64,000 nucleotides of DNA from Austropuccinia psidii (Eukaryota; Basidiomycota; Pucciniomycetes; Pucciniales; Sphaerophragmiaceae): contig JALGQZ010000008.1 in the NCBI GenBank assembly GCA_023105745.1, positions 25,495,866-25,559,865 of the forward strand, given 5' to 3'. The position numbers were made by a program, and so were the translations under genes. Of this stretch, positions 55,061-64,000 are shown piece after piece. Positions within the stretch are counted from its first letter, which is position 1. The number at the start of each line of letters is the position of its first letter. Under the pieces are notes generated by a model, which was given only the letters and a program-made list of their open reading frames with translations, ran no database searches and was not told the origin of the DNA.

Positions 55061-55429
55061 CTTCATTCCCAAGCTTTTAATGGGAAGTTTTAGTCATTGA
55101 TACTCCCAAGGGAGAAGACCTCACATTGGGCTTTGACTTTTTTAATCATTTTAATCCATCTATTGATTGGAGGCAAGGGCTGATCACCTTTAATGCTGAT
55201 AAGAAGGACTATTATGATCCTTCAAAATCTTTCATTAATGACTCTTCTTATGCCAAATAATATGCAGCTCTGGTTTGTGATTCTAGAACACCATCATTTC
55301 CATCTTCTGTCAATATTCTTTCCCTTAATTCCCATTGGTCATTACTATCCTCTAGAGATGAAGTCTTCAAAGAGATTCAAGATGTTGGAGAAGATAGTTC
55401 TTTATCTTCACCCCATTTCTTCTTTGGGA

Positions 55430-57176
55430 ATATGGACCTTCCTCCTTTATCTTATCATGACTCCCTGGGGGAGTTGTGGGATCAAGAGGAAGAGCCAGAA
55501 GAAATAGAAAAAGTGATGAAGGTTGTTCCTTCTGCTTATCAACAGTATTTGGATTTATTCTCCAAGGTGAAAGAATCAAAGCTTCCTCTTCACCATTCCT
55601 GTCATCATCATATTGAGCTGGAGTGGTCTCTACCTCCATTTTGAGTGATCTACTCTTTATCAGACCAAGAGTTGGATACACTCAGGGCCTACATTTCAGA
55701 GAATGTAGAGAAAGGTTTCATCCAGCCAAACTCCTCTTCAACAGGAGCACCTTTTCATCTTGTCAAAAAGAAGGATGGTTGCCTCCATTTGTGTGTTTAC
55801 TACCATAAACTAAATGCTGTTACTAGGAAGAACAAGTATCCTGTTCCTCCTATGAATCAACTTATCAATGTTTTTAATGGTTCTTCTATCTCCTCCAAGA
55901 TTGATTTTCCTGGTACATATAGCCTGCTCAGAATCAAGAGGGTGATGAACACTTGACAGCTTTTATTACTAAATATGGCAGTTATGAGTATTTGGTTATG
56001 CCATTTGGACTCACCAATGATCCTGCCTCTTTTCAAAATCTTTTCAATCATATTTTCTATGATCTTCTTGATATTTATGTTATGGTTTATTTGGATGATA
56101 TTATAGTATTTTCCAAATTTGGGGAAGAACATGTCACTTGTGTGTCCAGTGTTCCTTCCAGACTCAGAGCCAATACCCTCTTTGCTAAGGCCTCCAAGTG
56201 CCTATTTCATCTTTCTAGTGTAGAGTATTTAGGTTATATGGCTTCTTCTGAAGGCCTCAAGATGGACCAAGCAAAAGTCCACCAAATTCTCAATTCTCCA
56301 CCTCCAAGAAACCTCAAGTCTCTTCAATCATTCCTTGGCTTTGCTAATTTCTACCACTGTTTCATAAAGAATTATTCAAAAAAGATTAGTTCACTCACCA
56401 TTTTCCTCAAGAAAGATACCTGTTTTCCCCTCAATGAGGAAGTTCTTAGTCAGTTTCATCAACTCAAAGAGGCCTTCACCACAGCTCCAATCCTTTCCCA
56501 CTTCAATCCTTCTCTACCCAACATTGTGGAGATCAATGCATCCAATTATTCCTGGGGTGCTGTACTGAGCCAGGTAAGTGACCCAGGAAAGCATCCCATT
56601 TCATTTGATAGCCGCAAGCATATTCCAGCAGAGCTCCACTATGAGATTCATGGCAAGGAGCTCCTTGGAATAGTCTGGGCTCTCAGGCGCTGGAGGGCTT
56701 TTCTTCTTTCACTCTCTTCCCATTTTGAATTTCTTACTTCCTTTCAAGCCCACTGGGCTGAAGTCCTTTCTGAATTTCATTTCTCTATTACTTACCTCCC
56801 TGGCTTCCTAGCTACTCTTCCAGATGCGTTATCACATTGGGAAAACATTTATCCAGAGAGGGGGGAGGATTTCATCAGAAAGAATCCAATGAATTTTCAG
56901 CAACCCATTAAGCAAGATGAATTTCAACCCTCAAGATGTTTTGCAGTCAAGGTGGAATGTTTTTCAAACTTGATTGAATTAATTCAGAAGAACCTATGGA
57001 AAAGTTCTCAGTACAGGAGTATCCTTCAAGAATTGGGTAAAGGTGAATCTGTTCAATATTATTCTCTTGATTCCTCTTCCCAACTTCTTTTATTCAAAGA
57101 TTGGGTGGTGGCTCCAAATGACACCACAATTCAACTTGGCATTCTTCAAAAGCATCATGATTCTCCTCTAGCTTGA
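55430..57176 (+). pseudogene. Reverse transcriptase-RNase H of element E
   Basis: Pieces 55432-55644 and 55645-55956, then 55953-57176. YLDDIIVFS is intact. In RNase H the first aspartate is asparagine (INASNYSWGAVLSQ). The segment that in element D holds KDHSSL is missing (FEFLTSFQAHW), removing a third catalytic residue. Confidence 0.85.
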
Positions 57177-58016
57177 CGCCCTGTCAAAGAGAAGACTCTC
57201 AAACTTGTCAAGAGGGATTTCCACTGGTCCTGGATGACTCAATTTATGAAGGATTATTGATCATTGTATCAACAGTTCTCAAGAAACAAAAATATTGATC
57301 ACAAGAAGTTTGGCCTTCTCAAGCCACTTCCAATTCCAAATGGTCCTTGGATTTGTCTTTCAATGGATTTCATCACTCAATTGCCACTGTCCAATTCTTT
57401 TGACTCAATTTTTGTCATAGTGGACAAATTCTCAAAAATGGCAGTTTTTATTCCAACAATGTCTTCAATAACTTCATTGGATTTGGCCCAATTGTTCATC
57501 AAGAATATCTTTTCAAAGCATGGCCTGCCTTCAAGAAATGCTAGTGATAGACGTTCACTTTTTGTTTCTTCCTTTTGGTCCAATCTGTGTCATCAGCTCA
57601 AGATTTCAAGAGATCTGTCAACTTCTTACCATCCAGAAACTGATGGACAGACAGAGAGGGTAAATCAGATACTATAACAGTACCTTTGGATGTATGTCAG
57701 CTATCATCAAGATGATTGTAACACCTGGCTCCCTCTGGCTGAATCTTCGTATGATAGTTCTGATAACTCTTCAACAAAACAATCACCCTTTTTTACTGTT
57801 TATGGAAGAGATACACAATTTTACTCAGTTCACATCAGTCAAGATAATCCTTCTGGAAAGCTATCAACAAAAATCCAATCCATACAAAGATGTGTCAAGA
57901 GAGAACTTGAAGTTCCCATAAACAGGTTTAAGAGGTATGCAGATAAAAGAAGAGCAAGTCCACCTGTTTTTAATCTGGGTGACATGGTATGGCTTTCTTC
58001 CAAGAACATCAAATAA
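57177..58016 (+). pseudogene. Integrase of element E
   Basis: The zinc-finger region is broken (stop near 57258; CQQC reads YQQF). The core keeps SMDFITQLPL, SDRRSLFVSSFW and HPETDGQTERVNQIL, followed by TAA at 57675. 57690-58016 continues to GDMVWLSSKNIK and a stop. Confidence 0.82.
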
Positions 58017-58045
58017 ACGAATCCCATCAAAAAACCATCTGAAAC

Positions 58046-58321
58046 ATGGTTGGATCCTTTTCAAATCTTGAAGAAATCAAGTACTCCGGCTTACCACCTC
58101 AAGCTTCCATCCACCCAGTTTTCCACATTTCCCTCCTTGAACCAGTCAAGAAATCAACAATCCCAAATCAGCATCAAGAGGCCCCTCCTTCAATCATCAT
58201 TGAAGAAGAGGAATGGAAAGTCTCTCAAATTATGGATTCCAAGATCAAGAGAGCAAAATTATGGTACTTGGTGGAATGGAAAGGTTTACGTCAAGACCCA
58301 GAAAGATCCACTTGGGAATAA
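58046..58321 (+). pseudogene. Chromodomain end of element E pol
   Basis: HPVFHISLLEPVKK, then VSQIMDSKIKRAKLWYLVEWKG and DPERSTWE, ending at TAA 58319. A normal chromodomain core, as in element D. Confidence 0.82.
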
Positions 58322-58419
58322 ACCAAAAACCTCAATAATTTACCTGAACTTATCAAGGATTTCCCTTCTTTATATCTTGAAAAGCCAGGATCCAATTCTT
58401 CAAGTTCTTGATCATTTAT

Positions 58420-58810
58420 GGTGCTTGGTGAGGAGAGGAATTACAAAAAGTAAGTCCCACTCCTGGTATGCACCTTTAGAGGTATTCTACTCTTTTGTTG
58501 TAAGAATCACCTTGGCCACTTTGTGAGCACTCTGAGATTTTTGGACACAGATCCTTGGCCTGGCTTTCAACATCAATTCCAAGATTTATGGCCATTTTCA
58601 CTTGGCCAAATGGACCATTCTTTTTCTCAATTTCCTTCCAAGTCTTTCCAATTCACATTCATTCCTTGAGCAATTTCCTTTATTTTTCATGGCACTGGCG
58701 GGAGTGGTAAATACCAAAAGTAAGTTTCTCTTCTGGTGTGCACTTCCCTGAGGGGCTACAATCTTTCAAAATATCACCTTGGCCATTCTGTGAGCACCTG
58801 GCATCAAATC
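58420..58810 (+). repeat. Two diverged post-chromodomain repeats (element E)
   Basis: Copies from about 58420 and 58691 share ggtgcttggtgagga or a variant, taagt, and ccttggccactttgtgagcac. Spacing is about 270 bp. They are homologous to 27477-28120. Confidence 0.65.
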
Positions 58811-59065
58811 TTGAATTCCAGGTCCTTGGCCAATTCATATCAGCTGTCCACTTCTGTGATCAAGATTGGAATCCCCCTCAAGTTTTCATTTCTCTTCATT
58901 TCTTTTCTTATTTTCTTTTATGTTTCTTTATTTTCCTCTCTGTATATACTTTCAAAACATTTCTTTCAAAATTCTTGATGCCAAATCTTTCATTCCAACT
59001 CAATTCTCCAAGCTCCAAATACAACTGTCAAAGGGAGACCAAATCATCCTCAAGTCAGATTCCAA

Positions 59066-59311
59066 CCCCTTATCAATGTATACAATTCTTTTCAAGATTT
59101 GATACTTCAGGATTTTCTATGTTGAATCCTCTTCAACAGCCTCAATAAGCTGCTACCTTGATTTGGTGCTCAGGAGCTCTTCATTCAACCCCTTATCAAT
59201 GTATACAGTTCTTTTCAAGATTTGATACTTCAGGATTTTCTATGTTCAATCCTCTTCAACAGCCTCAACAAGCTGCTACCCTGATTTGGTGCTCAGGAGC
59301 TCGTCATTCAA
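59066..59311 (+). repeat. 123-bp tandem duplication just before the 3' LTR
   Basis: ccccttatcaatgtatac starts at 59066 and again at 59189. The two units differ at a handful of bases. A purine tract (aaggtgagggg) and the LTR follow. Confidence 0.85.
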
Positions 59312-59323
59312 GGTGAGGGGTAC

Positions 59324-60180
59324 TGTCACAACCACATATTACTGACCCCAATAAGTGTTTGTGGCAAATCAAGCCTGAACCACGTTTATGGCCAAATGGG
59401 ATCTGTGGATGTCTAATGACTTTTGGGGAATATCCATTTTCACTGGCCTCCCATGGCCCCAAACCGCACACACGGCCTCAGGCCATATCCTGCTCTCATT
59501 GGCCTCCTTGGCCAACAATCCACCTCACCAAGAGCCAGGCCAGTACCCCTTGTTTTGGGCCTGGGGGCTCCTGTCAGAATTCCGGGGGCCTCAGGGCCCT
59601 GGGCCCTACCCCTTTTATTATTTAGTCAAGGGCCTAAATGGCCTTTTTGCGCCATTTAGGCCCCCTACAGTGTCTACGGCCCATGTGCTGTAATCCACAG
59701 TCTGTGGACTGCAGCCTGCAGTGAGTACGGACCATGGGACCCTTTAGGCCCCTTTTGACCTAAGTCCAATGAGGCCAAAAGGGGCCAAGGGAGCCTATCA
59801 GTGGACCCACCTGAGCCCTTTTTTTCCTGATCTGCTGAAGACCCCAGAAAACCATGTGTTGACCTCAAATCCCAGGGGACGTTTCCCCTAAAGACTTCAA
59901 TCATGGCCTCTGAAAGTCACCAAAGGGCCCCAGTCATCTTCATAAAAGGGGTTCCCCTCAAGACCAGGGAAAACGCCAACTTCAACTACATTGGACTCAT
60001 TGTGGGAGAACCACAGATGGTACATATATGGTATTATGTACCATTATGTACCATTTTTCCTCAGTACTCCAATGGTAAGGTTTTCAGGACCAAATTATGT
60101 CATTTGAACTCCACTCCTCAAATCCATCACCCATTTCAAAGGAAGACTTCTCAGCCATGCAGTCTTGCAATCCATGGCAG
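59324..60180 (+). repeat. 3' LTR of element E, truncated
   Basis: Starts TGTCACAACCACATATT. It aligns with 38758-39634 and stops after caatccatggcag at 60180, where an inverted D/E-type LTR end begins. Confidence 0.82.
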
Positions 60181-60346
60181 TGTCACAGGGACTCTTCTAA
60201 GTGAAGAGGGCCTGGCACTCAGTAAACTGGGACTTACTTATGGAGGGCTCAGGATATGGTAAGAAAAGAATACACTGAGTAGTGTTAAGAGATTAATTAC
60301 TAAATAAAAGAGTATAAGAAAAGCTGCAACAAATAATAAGAGTAAG
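60181..60346 (-). repeat. 3' end of a D/E-type LTR on the minus strand
   Basis: TGTCACAGGGACTC... is the reverse complement of the LTR end at 30040-30118 (gagccctccataagta ... cccctgtgaca). It appears to be an element inserted in E's 3' LTR and in turn cut by element C. Confidence 0.7.
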
Positions 60347-61852
60347 TGTCAGGGTGAGTCTATATAGTAGCTATAAAGTGTAAATACAAGCTAGTATTAT
60401 GACTGTGACACGTCAAATAATAAATAATTTTAATTCTTCAGGTCCTACTGCTACGTGGTAACAGTGGTGATGAGTCTATTGAGGACCTGGGTTGCAATAC
60501 TCTAATATCTTTGACTGTAAAGAAGTACTACAATAATTATGTTTTAATTATATCTTTTAATAATTCTAAGGACACTACTGATGAATAACAGTTTTGTCAC
60601 GTAAGAATTTATGTAAAATAAGATAAGAATCATGGGTTTTGAAGGAAAAAACCCTTCTTTTTATATCTTTCAAGACTGTCAAGAGTTATTAACTCTTCAC
60701 AAGTCAGAGGAGTAAAAATTTTCACTCCAAAGGTCAGTCTGTGGTTCTGGATCATCAATTCTGACGTCAATAGAGGCAGAATTGTGGTTTTGGAACCACA
60801 AATGATCATTCTGGATCAATACAGGGTGAAAAAACTTTTCACCTGCCACGTCAGCACTTGGATGACGTTGTTCTGGTGTCTGTATGATCAATATTAGTCA
60901 TTCTGGGCGGGTTTAAGCTTTAAACAACCATTATTTTGAGTATCAATACAGTACTGGTTGGTACAGGTTTGATACAGGCCAGTATTGCTCAAAATACTTC
61001 CAACCAAGATATCTTAGTCAGTTTTTGAGATATCAAGAAACCAAGAGCATAGAATTGAAGGGCTTAATGAGCTCTTCAATTTGGTATGCTTCATGTTTAC
61101 CCTTCTTTAAAATATCAAAAGTTATAAGAGTTTTAAGTTTTTGGATGTAATTTTGTACATCAGTATGAGGCTTCAAAAACTTCCAAGCCAGATATCTTCT
61201 CCAATTTGGAAGATATCTGTATTCTGATGATACAGTTTTGTAGGGCTTGATTAGCTCTACAGTTTGGTATATTACACTGTACAGTTGTATGAGTGTATGC
61301 CAAAGATACAGGGGTTTGTTTACTTTCTTGTTTTCAGAATATCTGTATTTTTGGTTGTTAAACCTTTGAACCAAGATCCCTCAGTCAATTTAAGAGATAC
61401 AGAGGTCTAATGTATCTCAAATTAAAGCTCTTGTTTATATCTTTAATTTGGTTATACTTTTGTACAGTTTTGTACAAGCCCTCTTTGACTCTCAGGGGGG
61501 TCTTGGTTTTGAAATAAATGTCATATGGTATCTCCAGTTGTAGTGGTGTTACAACAACATGGATGATATCATTGTGTAGCTCTCTATGTGAGCTTTAAGA
61601 AAAATACCATTTTGGTATAGAATGGCTTAAATATGCATAAGTTAGATGAGAGGTGAAAATAAGGGTTTTGACTTGTTTATTCTCCTCTAGGTTTCCTTAT
61701 TCTGTTTGGATAAGGTTGGTGTTTAATTTAAGAGGATTGTTTTCCTCTTATTTATTACCTGTATTGACTATGTTTGTTCAATACTTGTCATACCATTATT
61801 TATGGTATGTTGGATGTCATGCTAGTGCTCTGTTTTGAGTCACAGGCTGACA
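60347..61852 (-). repeat. Element C 3' LTR
   Basis: 1,506 bp. Minus strand TGTCAGCCTGTGACTC...CACCCTGACA. It keeps the TTGTGGTT/AACCACAA hairpin near 60785 with a changed stem, and the CATACCAT/ATGGTATG palindrome at 61789-61809. Confidence 0.9.
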
Positions 61853-61876
61853 TACCCTCCCTCAAAAGAAGGCTCA

Positions 61877-63187
61877 TCATTGATGAGACTCTTCAGCCCT
61901 TCTGGAGGCTCTGAATCTTCTGAGGTGTATTTGTCCATCTGGGATCTCTTTCTCAGTTAACCATTTATCTTTATCTGCTGGTTGATTCTTAAATCTAACC
62001 AGATATAGCCTGTTGTCTTTCCCATTAATTCTTATTTTCCTGGCTTTAATGATCTTTCTCACTGGTCCAGGTGAGTCATCTTCCTCTACCAATCTTTCAT
62101 GGGTGACTGTCTTCTTTCTGTCAGGGAATTTCTCTTCATCTGTTTGATGATAAGGTTTGACCAGGCTCACAGGGAAAACTGGGTGTTTCCTAGAAAACTC
62201 TTTGGTCAGGTTGACCTCTACTGCATTCTTTCCTATTAATTTAATAATGGTGAATGGTCCTATGAATGAGTCTCTCATCTTCTTGGGTCCTCTTAGATTG
62301 TTAAAGTTAAGAGTTGAGATTAGAACTTGGTCTCCTTCTTTGAAATCAGGTTCTTGGTGACTTTTATCATATCTCTGTTTGTTATATAATTTGGCTTCAG
62401 CCACACATTGTTCTGCTTTTTCACAGGCAGTTTTCCACATTGTGTGGAAGTCTTTAGCTGTGGGGTGTACTGAGAGGAGGTTCTTCTTCAAGTAGTCTAC
62501 TGGAAGTAGTGAGTTCCATCCTTTCTCTAATGTGGCAGGGGTTTTTCCTGACACTGAGTGTATACTTGTGTTGTATGCCAATTGTACAGCTGGTAGGAGG
62601 GTTACCCAGTCATGGGTATATCCCTCATTGTCTTTATATTCCATGCCATATACACAAAACCTTCTAATGATGTCTTCTAATGTTTGGATCATTCTTTCTG
62701 CTAGACCATCTGTTTGTGGATGGTAAGCTGTGGAGAATGCTAGTTTGGTTCCCAGCATCTCATATAGATTAGTCCAAAATTCTGATGTGAATTTAGGGTC
62801 TCTGTCACTAATTATAATTCTTGGAACTCCACAGTTTGCTATCACATTGTTCCAGAACAATATGGCTGTGTCCATTGCTGTGTCCCCTTTGTGACAGGGG
62901 AGACATCTGACACTTTTGCTGTACCTGTCTACCACTACTAGGCATGCATTAAAGCTGTCTTTCCCTCCAGGGACCAGGCCTGTCACCCAATCCATGTTTA
63001 TTATTTCCCAGGGGTGTTTGGGCTCCTCTATACTCTGGAGTAATCCATATCTTTTGCCATGACCTTTGTTGGCTTTTTGGCATCTGGTACAAGTGTTGAT
63101 GTATTCACTCAAGTCTTGTTCCCACTTTGGCCACCAAGCTGTGCTAAAGACTCTTTCTTTAGTTCTTTCTTTACTCATATGTCCCAT
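61877..63187 (-). pseudogene. Integrase of element C
   Basis: 436 codons covering most of integrase. [25 protein letters not shown] and GLAERM give a complete DDE core, followed by GPF and a chromodomain-like tail ([15 protein letters not shown]). Just upstream the codon matching TGC of element B's CHDC is TGA (near 63200), so the zinc finger is separated by a stop. Confidence 0.8.
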
Positions 63188-64000
63188 ATATGGGCAGACA
63201 TGTCATTCCTGTAGTATCAGGGAAATATGTTCTCTATTTATTATTACCAGGGCACTTGTGTGTTTTTCCCTATGGTATAGTAGATCATCTATCAGAAAAA
63301 ATCTATTCTATTTGAAGTTTTTGAGCCATGGCTCTTCCAATTGGCTCTCTAGATCAGGACTCCTGTACTTTTGTTTTAATAGTTGTATCAATATACTACA
63401 CTGTTTGTGTTTATTGTATGATGATTGTACTATGCTAAAGAACTCTGTATTCATATTAGAGGAGCTGATTCCCAGTATGGGTATCTCTTTGCTCTCTCCA
63501 TAGCTCTGTGCTGGGTTTGATGGGTCATTCCCTAATGCCCAGTTTGATAGTTTGAAGTTCTTTCTCCTATCTATCTCCATGCATTGTATGGGTATTTTGG
63601 CCCCATTTTCTGGGTCATATGCTGGATTCTCTTGGTCATTCTTCAGTGGCCACCTGCTTAGACCATCTGCATTAGTATGACTTTTCCCTTCTTTATAGAT
63701 GATAGTCATATTCCCTCTGTATTCTTGTATGGCTATTTGCCACCTAAGCATGTGTCTGTTTGTTGTCTTCATGTTCAACAGTGATTTGAGGGCTGTGCAA
63801 TCAGTAAAAACTTCAAATACTGCCCCTTCTAAGTAGTAATGGAGTTTTTCTAATGCCCATACCAAGCATAGACATTCTGTCTGAGTAGCTCCATATCTTG
63901 CTTCTGAGTCTTTCAGTTGTCTTGATATATAGAAAATTACTCCTTCTTTGGGTATTCCATCCACTAGTTGCCTCTGGTGTAGTGCTGCTCCTAGTCCTTG
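63188..64000 (-). pseudogene. RNase H and linker of element C, cut by window edge
   Basis: [37 protein letters not shown] and HTNADGLSR are readable from 63964 down to a TAG at 63308-63310 after PWLKNFK. The frame is open to the window end, where reverse transcriptase should begin. Confidence 0.8.

Larger units (their letters stand above)
51246..59323 (+). mobile_element. Element E interior: decayed chromovirus
   Basis: Order: leader (51246-51912, T-rich, no gene), gag split by a solo LTR, protease, reverse transcriptase, RNase H, integrase, chromodomain, non-coding tail with repeats. All domains are plus strand and interrupted by stops or frameshifts. Together with 38758-40075, 50914-51245 and 59324-60180 it forms one element. 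Confidence 0.88.
60347..64000 (-). mobile_element. Element C: B-related element, minus strand, runs off the window
   Basis: 3' LTR, polypurine tract, integrase and RNase H read leftward. The upstream parts lie past 64000. GTAAG precedes the LTR at 60342-60346; its partner cannot be seen. Confidence 0.9.

Noticed and set aside
1..64000. tRNA, rRNA or intact host genes
   Set aside because: None could be recognised by eye on either strand; a covariance-model scan would be needed to exclude a tRNA fully.

Overview
The window looks like repeat-dense, AT-rich fungal DNA made almost entirely of LTR retrotransposons and their wrecks. I see no ordinary intact host gene, no tRNA or rRNA gene and no CRISPR array. 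Two things suggest a rust fungus (Pucciniales). First, the pol proteins are Ty3/gypsy types, some with a chromodomain. Second, the gag-like proteins at 46.6-48.9, 52.0-54.4 and 32.0-33.2 kb resemble, from memory and unchecked, gag-like proteins of the large genome of Austropuccinia psidii. That assignment is inference.

Layout. 1-1986: two copies of a TATA-bearing LTR around a very short internal piece. 2608-2961: gag-like remnant on the minus strand. 3836-4960: a tiny ORF running into a GC-rich minisatellite. 5339-24757: element A, a 19.4-kb Ty3/gypsy-like element with two 1,970-bp LTRs that differ at about ten bases. It carries gag-protease (7416-10475), three accessory ORFs (10375-12859), an antisense gene-like block (14.0-15.5 kb), a scattered array of 17 similar RNA hairpins with compensatory base changes (15991-19435), and an intact-looking pol (19578-22739). 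24758-30118: 3' part of a decayed chromovirus (D) with its 3' LTR. 30179-35093: two diverged LTRs of the A superfamily (G1, G2) flanking a decayed cysteine-rich ORF. 35244-37019: probable solo LTR inside a 38-40-bp minisatellite, with target duplication CATGT.

38758-60180 is element E, a decayed chromovirus. Its 5' LTR is split by element B (40076-50908, minus strand, target duplication GAAAT), its gag is split by a solo LTR of B's family (52279-53716, duplication GTCTG), and its 3' LTR is cut at 60180 by an inverted D/E-type LTR end. That fragment is itself cut by element C (60347 to beyond the window, minus strand).

How the parts fit. A has every piece needed for an autonomous element, plus an accessory region between gag and pol that no standard Ty3 layout explains: two paralogous proteins, a conserved hairpin upstream of the accessory AUGs, and the covarying hairpin array. 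B is dead (integrase deletion, frameshifts) and carries an inverted copy of its own LTR 3' part, primer site and leader between gag and protease. A full-length B transcript could therefore fold into a long double-stranded RNA. All positions come from reading by eye; no alignment or folding program was run.
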